Below are positions 7,447 through 15,082 of a DNA stretch of 15,757 nucleotides, one piece after another. The DNA is taken from assembly GCA_023391775.1 (NCBI GenBank), contig JAEWAG010000357.1, positions 1 to 15,757 of the forward strand. Reading direction: 5' to 3'. A program made the position numbers and the translations under genes. The notes under the pieces were generated by a model, which was not told where the DNA came from, searched no databases, and worked only from the letters and a program-made list of their open reading frames with translations. Position 1 is the stretch's first letter; each line of letters begins with the position of its first letter. Source of the stretch: Pseudomonadota bacterium. GTDB taxonomy: Bacteria > Pseudomonadota > Gammaproteobacteria > Xanthomonadales > Xanthomonadaceae.

Positions 7447-7743
7447 CGACTGAAGAAGGGCCTCCCGCGATCGCGTCGGGCTTCTTTCCGAGCCGCTGTC
7501 GGAAATTTCCCCATACAGCTGTAAGCCAACCTTTGGGCGACCGCCCCGAACGCAGTACGAGGCCTTCGCACCCCATCAGGCGACGGAGCGGACTACAGCG
7601 CCGGGCGGAATAATCCGACCCCACCCCGGGAACAGGTCTGACGCTACTCCGGGCGTCGCCGCCGGCCTCTGCACGGGTAGCCGCCGCGCCTGCACGGGCG
7701 CGACGGCTGGCTGGCCCCCGCATGCCGCCCGGCGCCGCGAGGC

Positions 7744-8050
7744 GGATCGCAAGCCTCCGGGCCTTGCGCGCAAGCCCTGGAACTCCGACCGCAAGGCTCC
7801 CGAACCTTGCACGCAACCCCCGGAGCCTTGCGCGCAAGGCAAAAAGCCTTGCGTGCAACCCCTGGCCGCTTGCGCGCAAAGCAGAAAGCCTTGCGCGCGA
7901 ACCCCTCCTGCCCCGGCCGCAAGCCCCGGAACCTTGCGCGCAAGCCGCCGTGCCTTGCGCGCGAAGCTCCCATGCCTTGCGCGCAAGCGGCAGAGCCTTG
8001 CGCGCAAGGCAAAAAGCCCCGCGCGCGGGGTCCGGAGGCTTGCGCGAGAG
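7744..8050. repeat. Phased array of ~15 degenerate TTGCGCGCAA palindromes
   Basis: Fifteen units related to the 10-bp palindrome TTGCGCGCAA begin at 7744, 7765, 7786, 7808, 7829, 7850, 7871, 7892, 7914, 7935, 7956, 7978, 7999, 8020 and 8041. Steps are 21 bp, with three steps of 22. Exact copies are at 7765, 7829, 7871, 7935, 7978 and 7999. Others carry one or two changes (7808, 7850, 7892, 7956). Units at 7744, 7786 and 7914 keep mainly the right half-site GCAA. The unit at 8020 has become the palindrome CCCCGCGCGCGGGG with the same centre. The 11-base spacers vary, though CAAAAAG recurs after the units at 7829 and 7999. The 22-bp steps would break the reading frame of any repeated heptapeptide, so this looks like non-coding DNA. 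It may be clustered protein-binding sites or a lineage-specific minisatellite. Confidence 0.85.
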
Positions 8051-8266
8051 AACCCGCCGGTCGGCGCACCGCCACTGCGGCCCGCGACCGGGTCGGATAC
8101 CGGGCGCGCGGCGCGACGCCCGGAAGTGAAGCCCGCGCAGCAGGCCACGACGCTGCCGGTCCACCGGACCCGGTGCCGGTGCCCTGCGTGGGCACGGGCA
8201 TCCACGGCAAGGCCTGGCATGCCCATCAGGCAATTCCGCACCGTTCATCAGGGATGTCCCAACCCG

Positions 8267-8297
8267 TGGTCAGGACACCCCTACCCGCGCCTATACT
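8267..8297 (+). promoter_or_regulatory. Weak candidate promoter before the plus-strand cluster
   Basis: TATACT at 8292-8297 is a good -10 match. The best -35 candidate, TGGTCA at 8267-8272, is 19 bp away, which is long. A purine-rich GGAGGGGG follows at 8317-8324. The site would read toward the DUF2075 gene with a leader of about 370 bases. This rests on pattern only. Confidence 0.3.
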
Positions 8298-8328
8298 CGG
8301 ACCCACGTCACATTCCGGAGGGGGCCGG

Positions 8329-8676
8329 ATGGACACGGGGAACCCGGAAGCACAGGCCGCCTTGCGCCGGTCCGCCACCGCGCGCGGCGGGACCGTGCCG
8401 CTTGCCCTGGAGGCCGGCCGCCGGCCCTCCGGTCAAGGCCACCGACGCCGTGCGCTTGGGGCAGCACGCGGGCGACGGGCATCCACCCCACATCGCCTGC
8501 CAAGCCACAGTCCTTCCGCGCCGGCCAACGCCCGCCCGGCCACACCGCGCCCCGCTCCGCCCCTCCCGGCACCCGCCTGCACTCAATGGACGGGGCAACC
8601 CGGCCGAAAAGGCATGGGAGAGCGCGAAGAAACGCACCGGGCGCCGGGGCGAGGCGACGGAGGGGCTGTGGAGTGA
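8329..8676 (+). CDS. Doubtful small open frame ahead of the DUF2075 gene
   Basis: A 115-codon frame starting MDTGNPEAQAALRRSATARG follows a ribosome-like GGAGGGGGCCGG. It ends in a TGA that overlaps the GTG start of the DUF2075 gene as GTGA. These signals suggest a leader gene translationally coupled to it. The peptide, however, is Pro/Arg/Ala/Gly-rich low-complexity sequence without a recognisable domain, and several other frames are open across the same DNA. A non-coding leader is more likely. Confidence 0.2.
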   Translation: MDTGNPEAQAALRRSATARGGTVPLALEAGRRPSGQGHRRRALGAARGRRASTPHRLPSHSPSAPANARPATPRPAPPLPAPACTQWTGQPGRKGMGEREETHRAPGRGDGGAVE

Positions 8677-10517
8677 TCGTCTACCAGGCGACCAAGGCGA
8701 CGTTCCTGCACGACACCGACCACGACCAGATCGAGGACGTTGTCGAGCGGCAGTTCGTGCGGAAGACCGGGCGCTATGCCTCGCAGGGCGAGTTCAAGGC
8801 CTGGCGCAATTCGCTGGCGGCGATGGCCCGTGTGCTGCGCGACGGCGGCATCCCAGACGACATCGGCGTGGCGGTGGAGTTCGGCATCCCGCAGACCGCC
8901 AAGCGCATCGACTTCATCCTTTCCGGCCAGGCCGAGGACGGCACCCCGCACCTGGTGATCGTCGAGCTGAAGCAGTGGTCCAGCTCCCGCCTCAGCGACA
9001 AGGACGGGATCATCGTCGCCAACCGCGGCGGCAAGGCCGAGACCGAGGGCCCGCACCCCAGCTACCAGGCCTGGTCCTACGCCGCCCTGCTCAACGGCTT
9101 CAACGAGGCCGTGTACGAGTCCGGCACCGAGCTGCGCCCCTGCGCCTACCTGCACAACTACCGCGACGACGGCATCATCCGCCACCCGCACTACGCCCCG
9201 TACCTGGACAAGGCGCCGACGTTCCTCGACGGCAGTGGCGAGCTGGCGCAGCTGCGCGCCTTCATCCGCCAGCACGTGCGCAAGGGCGACCAGGGCAAGT
9301 TGCTGTACGAGATCGCCCACGGCCGCATCCGCCCGTCGAAGATGCTGGCCGACAGCCTGGCGAAAATGCTCAAGGGCAACCAGGAGTTCGTGCTGGTCGA
9401 CGAGCAGAAGCTGGTCTACGAGACCTGCCTGGCCAAGGCAGCGCAGGCCAGCGATGCACGCAAGCAGGTGGTGATCGTCAAGGGCGGCCCGGGTACCGGC
9501 AAGTCCGTGGTGGCGGTGAACCTGCTGGTCGAACTGACCAGACGCGGCCAGCTCACCAAGTACGTCTCCAAGAACGCCGCCCCGCGCGCGGTCTACCGGC
9601 AGAAGCTGGCCGGCCACCTGCGCCAGGTGGAGATCGGCAACCTGTTCGCCGGCTCCGGCGGCTTCCACGACGCCCAGCCCAACCTCTTCGACACTCTGGT
9701 CGTGGACGAGGCCCACCGCCTCAACGAGAAGAGCGGCCTGTACGGCAACCTCGGCCAGAACCAGATCATGGAGCTGATCCGCAGCGCCCGCTGCACCGTG
9801 TTCTTTGCCGATGACGACCAGGTGGTGACGCTGGCCGACATCGGCCGCATCGCCGAGCTGGAGCACTGGGCCAAGACGATGGGCGCCGAGGTCACCCACC
9901 TTGAACTGGCCTCGCAGTTCCGCTGCGCCGGCTCGGACGGATACATCGCCTGGCTGGATAACTTCCTTGGCATCCGCGAGACGGCAAACACCGACTTCGA
10001 CCGCGATGCCTTCGACTTCCGCATCGTCGACTCCCCGGTGGAACTGCACGAGTTGATCCGGGAGAAGAACAAGGCCAACAACAAGGCCCGCGTGGTCGCC
10101 GGCTACTGCTGGGACTGGAACAGCAGGAAGGACCCGAAAGCCTGGGACATCGAGATCCCGGAACACGGCTACCGCGCCCAGTGGAACCTCGACAAGGACG
10201 GCAGCCTCTGGATCGTCGCCCCCGACTCGGTCGAGCAGGTCGGCTGCATCCACACCTGCCAGGGCCTGGAACTGGATTACGTCGGCGTGATCATCGGCCC
10301 CGACCTGCGCTGGATCGACGGCAAACCCACCGTCTTCCCCGAATCACGCTCGCGCATGGACCGGTCGATCAGGGGCTACAAAACCCTGATGAAACAGGAC
10401 CTCGAAGCCACCCGCGAGCGCGTGGAGCGGATCGTGCGGAATACGTACAAGACGCTGATGAGCCGGGGGATGAAGGGGTGTTACGTTTACCGCCTTCCCT
10501 TCGAAAAAGAACGTTGA
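8673..10517 (+). CDS. DUF2075 nuclease/helicase-like ATPase
   Basis: A 614-residue protein of the DUF2075 type (Schlafen-group DNA/RNA helicase-like ATPase). The N-terminal 130 residues contain a PD-(D/E)XK-like nuclease core: KRIDFILSG with D80, then HLVIVELKQW with E98-x-K100. The ATPase part has Walker A GGPGTGKS (271-278), Walker B VVDEAHRLN with DEAH at 345-348, FFADDDQVV (about 378-386), a motif around SQFRC (about 414-418), and a C-terminal SF1-like motif TCQGLELDYVGV (about 528-539). All key residues are present. I chose the GTG at 8673, with GGAGGGG seven bases upstream, because the protein then starts MIVYQATKATFLHD as expected. The longer frame adds an Arg-rich tail. Codons are very GC-rich, like the host's. 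It lies 33 bases upstream of gajA-like. A role in defence against foreign nucleic acid is inferred. Confidence 0.88.
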   Translation: MIVYQATKATFLHDTDHDQIEDVVERQFVRKTGRYASQGEFKAWRNSLAAMARVLRDGGIPDDIGVAVEFGIPQTAKRIDFILSGQAEDGTPHLVIVELKQWSSSRLSDKDGIIVANRGGKAETEGPHPSYQAWSYAALLNGFNEAVYESGTELRPCAYLHNYRDDGIIRHPHYAPYLDKAPTFLDGSGELAQLRAFIRQHVRKGDQGKLLYEIAHGRIRPSKMLADSLAKMLKGNQEFVLVDEQKLVYETCLAKAAQASDARKQVVIVKGGPGTGKSVVAVNLLVELTRRGQLTKYVSKNAAPRAVYRQKLAGHLRQVEIGNLFAGSGGFHDAQPNLFDTLVVDEAHRLNEKSGLYGNLGQNQIMELIRSARCTVFFADDDQVVTLADIGRIAELEHWAKTMGAEVTHLELASQFRCAGSDGYIAWLDNFLGIRETANTDFDRDAFDFRIVDSPVELHELIREKNKANNKARVVAGYCWDWNSRKDPKAWDIEIPEHGYRAQWNLDKDGSLWIVAPDSVEQVGCIHTCQGLELDYVGVIIGPDLRWIDGKPTVFPESRSRMDRSIRGYKTLMKQDLEATRERVERIVRNTYKTLMSRGMKGCYVYRLPFEKER

Positions 10518-10550
10518 TTACGAGCACTGCAAAACAAGACAGAGGCCACG

Positions 10551-12809
10551 ATGCACCTCCACTCCTACCACCTGCGCAATTTCAGGCGCCTGAAAGACAC
10601 CCGCGTTGACCTTGCACACGACATATCAATATTCGTCGGATCCAATAACAGCGGGAAAACCTCCGCAACCCAGGCCCTCCAGCTATTCCTCAACGGATCA
10701 AAGGAACGCTTCAGCCTCTACGACTTCAACGCAGCATGCTGGAAGGAGTTTGAAGTGGCCGGGGAGATCGATCTCGCGGACCCAACATCAAGCCCCGGTC
10801 TGCCGAGCATCGATATAGATCTTTGGTTTGAGGTTTCGGAACATGACCTCTATCTAGTGATCCCGCTACTCCCAAGCACCTCATGGGAGGGCACCAGGGT
10901 CGGAATGCGGATCAGCCTTACGGCGAGAGACCCAGCCGGCACGGTACAGCGCTTCCAAGAAGCGCGCGCCAAGTCCGCAAGCCATGTGACGGAAGAGTCA
11001 AAAGACTCCAAGTACATACCTTGGCCCCGCTCCATGACGGATTACATCCAGAGGGAACTCAAGAACGAGTACGAACTTAAATACTTCGTCCTAGACCACA
11101 CAAAACTCGAATCCCCTGACGCGGCCGCCGACTATCAACCCGATGAGTTAATTGGGGACCCCGGAGGAAGCTCAATCCTAAAGAGCCTAATCCAGATAGA
11201 TAACCTAGGCGCACAGAGACACTTGGCAGACCCTCACCCAGAAGCGGGGGCCAGATCTGAAGACTTATCAAAACGCCTGAGCCGATTCTACAAGCGAAAC
11301 CTAGCCAAGAAAGAGGACGATCACAGCACCCTAAGAGCACTCTTCGAGTCCGAGCAATCACTTAACGCCCACCTGGCCGAAGTCTTCAAACCAACCCTCA
11401 ATCGGCTCGCAAAGCTCGGATACCCGGGAATTGGAAATCCGAAGCTAAAAATACTATCGGCGATCGACCCCGCGCGGGTAATGAGTCAAGATGCGCGCGT
11501 TCACTACCAGATCGGTGATGATGCAGACTTTTCTACTCTGCCAGACAGTTATAACGGCCTCGGCTTCAAGAACCTAATCTATATGGTTGTCGAGATCCTC
11601 GACTCACAAGCAAAGTGGGCCTCCATGGAGAACCGGCCACCACTCCACCTTATATTTGTGGAGGAGCCAGAAGCACACCTCCACGCCCAGCTCCAACAAG
11701 TTTTTATCCGCCGCGTACTGGAACTACTGAAAATTGAGGGCGAGGCTGGAAGCATTTTTTCCAGTCAAATGGTAGTCACCACCCATTCGCCACATATTGT
11801 TTATGAGCGCGGATTCAAGCCGATACGGTACTTCCGCAGGAAGCGCTCAGGCTCCGAGCAGTCAACGGATGTACTAAATCTGTCTGAGTTCTACGAATCG
11901 CAAAAGGAAGATCGCGATTTTCTCGAGCGCTATCTCAAGCTGACGCATTGCGATCTATTCTTTGCAGACGCAGTCGTCTTAGTGGAAGGAAATGTAGAGC
12001 GGCTCTTACTCCCCGTCATGATTAAGAAGACTGCAGACAACCTGCGGTCTACCTGCCTGTGCATCCTCGAGGTCGGCGGCGCATTCGGGCATCGATTTAA
12101 ATCGTTGATCGAGTTCTTGGGGATCACGACCTTAGTCATCACCGACATCGATAGCGTTGCGATCTCTGCAGCTAGCGACCCGGACGACGAAGACAACGAT
12201 CTAGAAGAAGTTGACCAGGAATCAGACCACGCAGATGCGTCCGCGCCCGGTACTACAGAGAAGAAGTACGCACGGGCCTGCTTGCCGTCCGATTCGAGCG
12301 CAGTAACGTCCAATCAGACCTTAAGAAAATGGATCCCGGGCAGGTCCACGATTGCAGACCTACATGCCGCCTCAACACTCGACCGCACGCGCGAGGTGTC
12401 CGAGGGCGCCAAAGTCCATGTAACGTACCAGACGAAGAGGCCCGTATCTTGGAACGGTCAGACCCACGAGCTCTGCGGCCGCACCCTAGAGGAGGACTTC
12501 GGCCTTGAGAATGCGGAATGGATGCAGTCAATTGACATGAAGGCTGCGGGCCTCCGCCTAAAGAAGAAGCCGGAGAGCCCAGCCGAATTGGCTGCTGGGC
12601 TGCACAAGAAAGTTTCCGGGAGGGCGTTCGACAAGACCAGGTTCGCGCTCGCTGTACTCACGGAGTCCGAGAACAAGTGGACGGTCCCAAGGTACATTTG
12701 CGATGGCCTTACCTGGCTTAGTAAGGAGGTCCAGCGGGATCTTGAGGCGGAGCTGGAAGGCGCGCCCACCGCAACCTCAGCCCCTGACGCAGGAGCGCCC
12801 TCCGCATGA
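10551..12809 (+). CDS. gajA: GajA-like ATP-dependent OLD family endonuclease
   Basis: A 752-residue OLD-family protein: an ABC-type ATPase followed by a Toprim nuclease domain. Visible motifs are Walker A GSNNSGKT (30-37), the signature-like YNGLGFKNLIYM (334-345), Walker B LIFVEEPEAHLH (367-378) and switch histidine VTTHSPH (H412). Toprim residues follow: VEGNVE (E479) and TDID (D532, D534), then the OLD-typical GRTLEEDFG. The metal-binding acids are intact. OLD proteins encoded directly before a UvrD-like helicase are the class 2 type, known as GajA of the Gabija phage-defence system. There GajA is a nucleotide-sensitive DNA nickase/nuclease that assembles with GajB. This copy is longer than the roughly 580-residue reference, with an acidic insertion after D534 (about 540-575) and a long C-terminus. 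AGAGG at 10541 precedes the ATG, and its stop overlaps the gajB start by 4 bases. Codons are less GC-rich than the DUF2075 gene's. Confidence 0.88.
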   Translation: MHLHSYHLRNFRRLKDTRVDLAHDISIFVGSNNSGKTSATQALQLFLNGSKERFSLYDFNAACWKEFEVAGEIDLADPTSSPGLPSIDIDLWFEVSEHDLYLVIPLLPSTSWEGTRVGMRISLTARDPAGTVQRFQEARAKSASHVTEESKDSKYIPWPRSMTDYIQRELKNEYELKYFVLDHTKLESPDAAADYQPDELIGDPGGSSILKSLIQIDNLGAQRHLADPHPEAGARSEDLSKRLSRFYKRNLAKKEDDHSTLRALFESEQSLNAHLAEVFKPTLNRLAKLGYPGIGNPKLKILSAIDPARVMSQDARVHYQIGDDADFSTLPDSYNGLGFKNLIYMVVEILDSQAKWASMENRPPLHLIFVEEPEAHLHAQLQQVFIRRVLELLKIEGEAGSIFSSQMVVTTHSPHIVYERGFKPIRYFRRKRSGSEQSTDVLNLSEFYESQKEDRDFLERYLKLTHCDLFFADAVVLVEGNVERLLLPVMIKKTADNLRSTCLCILEVGGAFGHRFKSLIEFLGITTLVITDIDSVAISAASDPDDEDNDLEEVDQESDHADASAPGTTEKKYARACLPSDSSAVTSNQTLRKWIPGRSTIADLHAASTLDRTREVSEGAKVHVTYQTKRPVSWNGQTHELCGRTLEEDFGLENAEWMQSIDMKAAGLRLKKKPESPAELAAGLHKKVSGRAFDKTRFALAVLTESENKWTVPRYICDGLTWLSKEVQRDLEAELEGAPTATSAPDAGAPSA

Positions 12810-14731
12810 GTCGCGCAAACAAGCCAGATACCGAAGCTGATATCGAAATCAGGGCCTGTCTTCAGCAGAACCCGCCTCGCAGCTTCATAGTGAAAGCTGG
12901 GGCCGGGTCGGGAAAGACAACATCTCTTATAAAAGCTCTGTCGTCGGTAATAGAACTTCACGGGCAAAGGATGAAAATGGCCCGGCAGCGTGCTGCGTGC
13001 ATCACCTATACCGAGGTGGCGGCGAGCGAGATATGGCGAGATATCGGCAGCCACGAATCGATCCACGTTTCCACGATCCACAGTTTCATGTGGTTACTCG
13101 CCAAACCCTTCCAGCGCGACATCCATGCCTGGGTCTGCCGGCGAATTAATGAGAAGATCGGTGAGATTGAGGCGAAGCAAGCTTCATATCGCCCCGGAGT
13201 CCGGCAAACCACAAAAGATAGAGACACCCGAGAACTTTCCCGGTTGCGACGCCAAGCAGCCCTCATGGGCTCCGTCAATAGTTTCAGATATGGCACGGGC
13301 AGCAGATACACAAAGGGCATCCTCGGGCATGACGATGTGATCAAACTTGGGATCCATCTCATCTCGGAACGTCCCTTGTTTAGGTCCCTTATTGCGAAGC
13401 AGTTCCCTTTTATCTTTGTGGACGAGAGCCAAGACACCACGCCCGAGGTCGTAAGCTCACTTAAATTGATCAATCAGACTCAAGGATCCGAGCTGTGCCT
13501 CGGTTTTTTTGGCGACCCCATGCAACGGATCTATATGGGCGGCGCCGGTGTGATTGCGAGCGAGGATGGCTGGGCAGAGGTCAGTAAGCCTGAGAACTTT
13601 CGATGCTCCCCGAAAGTCCTTTCTGTCGCCAACGCGATCCGCACGCAAGTTGATGACCTAACTCAGACGCCGGGCCAACGCGCGTCCGAGCCCACCAAGG
13701 CCGGTTCAGCACATCTCTTTGTGCTGCCAGCAGACCATACTCGCGACGAAAATTTAATCCGTGTACGGAACTGGATGGCGAGCCATACGGGAGATGACAG
13801 ATGGCGCGGCAGCGACGCGGGCGGGTTCAAGCTACTGGTGATTGTTCACCAGATGGCCGCCAGACGTCTCGGCTTTGGCGACCTGTACGCAGCCCTGAAC
13901 TCCAAGGCGCCGTCTAGCTTTAAGGAAGGATTTTTAGACGGATCTGCATGGCCCCTTTCGCCCTGCTTCAAGTTCCTTGTGCCATTAGCCGTCGCATACA
14001 CCGAAGGGCGACAACTGGAAGTGATGAACCTAGTGCGCGCGTATTCACCACTCCTCGACCGGGGCGTCGTAAGCCAGACAGATGTTGCCTGCCGCTTGCG
14101 CGCCATCCGCACCTTGGTCGATTCAATATCTTCAGCCATTTGCGGGGATGGCGGCCAAACTGTTCGCGAGCTTCTGACCCAAGCCAATGAACAAGGGCTT
14201 CTTATCCTAGACCAACGCCTAGCCTCCTACATTGACCCGGATTCCCCCACACCAGCATCGGACGGTAGCCCCGAGGATCCGACGGAAGAGCCTGAAGATG
14301 AGGACGAGGGCGAGAAGGAAGCGGCTGCCATGGCCGCATTCTTAGACTGCCCAGCGAAGCAGCTCCTTCCCTATCGAAATTACATCCTCGAGAAATCGCC
14401 ATTTGCCACGCAACAGGGCATAAAGGGCGCCGAGTTCAGCAACGTACTTGTCGTTCTAGATGATGCCGAGAGCTCTCATTTCCAGTTTTCGTACGAGAAG
14501 TATCTTGGCCTCAAGGCGTTGTCAGACACCGATCAACGGCACATGGACGCTGGAGAGGAAAACATCGTAGACAGAACGCGCCGCCTCTTCTATGTGAGTT
14601 GCACCAGAGCACTCGACAACCTTGCCGTTGTCCTCTTCACCCCGGACCCGACGAGCGCAGCCGCTCACATTGGCACGCTCGGGATATTTGAGGATGATGC
14701 AATCCACACCGAATCCGCATTCCGCATGTAG
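12806..14731 (+). CDS. gajB: GajB-like UvrD-type superfamily 1 helicase
   Basis: A 641-residue UvrD/Rep-like SF1 helicase. Motif I is KAGAGSGKTTSL (30-41). A motif Ib-like STIHSF lies at 89-94, motif II FVDESQDT at 204-211, motif III GDPMQRIY at 236-243 and motif IV-like NFRCSPKVL near 264-272. Near the C-terminus, TQQGIKGAEFSNVLVV and RLFYVSCTRALDNL (593-606) correspond to motifs V and VI. The helicase core is therefore complete. An acidic linker (roughly 475-505, rich in E, D and P) is inserted before motif V. In Gabija, GajB senses or processes DNA ends and acts with the GajA nuclease. That role is assigned here from the gene pair. Translation is coupled to gajA through an ATGA overlap, with AGGAG ten bases upstream. 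It is larger than the roughly 490-residue reference GajB. Codons match gajA, supporting transfer of both as one unit. Confidence 0.88.
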   Translation: MSRANKPDTEADIEIRACLQQNPPRSFIVKAGAGSGKTTSLIKALSSVIELHGQRMKMARQRAACITYTEVAASEIWRDIGSHESIHVSTIHSFMWLLAKPFQRDIHAWVCRRINEKIGEIEAKQASYRPGVRQTTKDRDTRELSRLRRQAALMGSVNSFRYGTGSRYTKGILGHDDVIKLGIHLISERPLFRSLIAKQFPFIFVDESQDTTPEVVSSLKLINQTQGSELCLGFFGDPMQRIYMGGAGVIASEDGWAEVSKPENFRCSPKVLSVANAIRTQVDDLTQTPGQRASEPTKAGSAHLFVLPADHTRDENLIRVRNWMASHTGDDRWRGSDAGGFKLLVIVHQMAARRLGFGDLYAALNSKAPSSFKEGFLDGSAWPLSPCFKFLVPLAVAYTEGRQLEVMNLVRAYSPLLDRGVVSQTDVACRLRAIRTLVDSISSAICGDGGQTVRELLTQANEQGLLILDQRLASYIDPDSPTPASDGSPEDPTEEPEDEDEGEKEAAAMAAFLDCPAKQLLPYRNYILEKSPFATQQGIKGAEFSNVLVVLDDAESSHFQFSYEKYLGLKALSDTDQRHMDAGEENIVDRTRRLFYVSCTRALDNLAVVLFTPDPTSAAAHIGTLGIFEDDAIHTESAFRM

Positions 14732-14890
14732 CTCACCCAGTCAAGTGGTTTCGCTAGGGGACTGTCCCACCACCAGACCGTCTAGAACTCCGACAGGCTG
14801 CGCGCAGGCGACATAAGGGTCACTGCCTCGATCCCCAACAGGTAACCCCAAACCCCTGTCGCGCTCGCACGTCCCGTCGGGCGCTCGTAA
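14732..14890. other. Non-coding junction after gajB
   Basis: No gene is seen. It contains the short perfect inverted repeat GGGAC-T-GTCCC at 14758-14768 but no T-tract terminator. Composition shifts from the less GC-rich gajAB style toward the GC-rich host style across this stretch. The right edge of the defence island probably lies here. Confidence 0.45.
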
Positions 14891-15016
14891 GTGGGCCGCC
14901 AGCGCGGGGAACCCGCACACCCCCTGGTAGGCGGCGGCGCTGAGGCCGAAGTTGGCACCGTGGACGTGGGAGCGGTCGTCCTCGTAGTGCTCGCGGGCCG
15001 GGAAGGCGATGCGCAA
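14891..15016 (-). pseudogene. Internal fragment of a family 2 glycosyltransferase gene
   Basis: About 42 codons of the minus strand read REHYEDDRSHVHGANFGLSA, then AAYQGVCGFPALAAH. The pattern HGANFGLSAAAY..GGFPALA matches a conserved internal block of family 2 glycosyltransferases, where the sugar-acceptor loop follows the catalytic region. A Cys replaces the usual first Gly of GGF. Neither the N-terminal nucleotide-binding part nor the downstream catalytic part is present. The sequence loses resemblance at about 14890, close to the end of gajB. It reads as a leftover of a deleted gene. The assignment is from memory of the motif. Confidence 0.4.
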
Positions 15017-15082
15017 GGATGCGACGACCGACCAAGCGTTGGAGGATCACCGTGAGGGGGCCTGGCGCGGCGACGTTCCCTC

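Noticed and set aside
7744..8050. CRISPR array
   Set aside because: The conserved part is only about 10 bp and palindromic, spacers are about 11 bp and partly repeated, and no cas gene is nearby.
7295..8248. Minus-strand protein with heptapeptide-like repeats (LARKA..., CAQGS...)
   Set aside because: The 21-bp DNA repeat produces seven-residue repeats in every frame on both strands. The three 22-bp steps change the repeated peptide along the frame, so selection on a protein is unlikely.
8583..10253. Minus-strand open frame of 556 codons opposite the DUF2075 gene
   Set aside because: It is Val/Leu/Gly-rich antisense of GC-rich coding DNA, with no domain and no start signals.
14758..14768. 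GGGACTGTCCC as the end of a mobile element
   Set aside because: There is a single 11-bp inverted repeat with no matching copy at the other side of the gajAB unit and no transposase.
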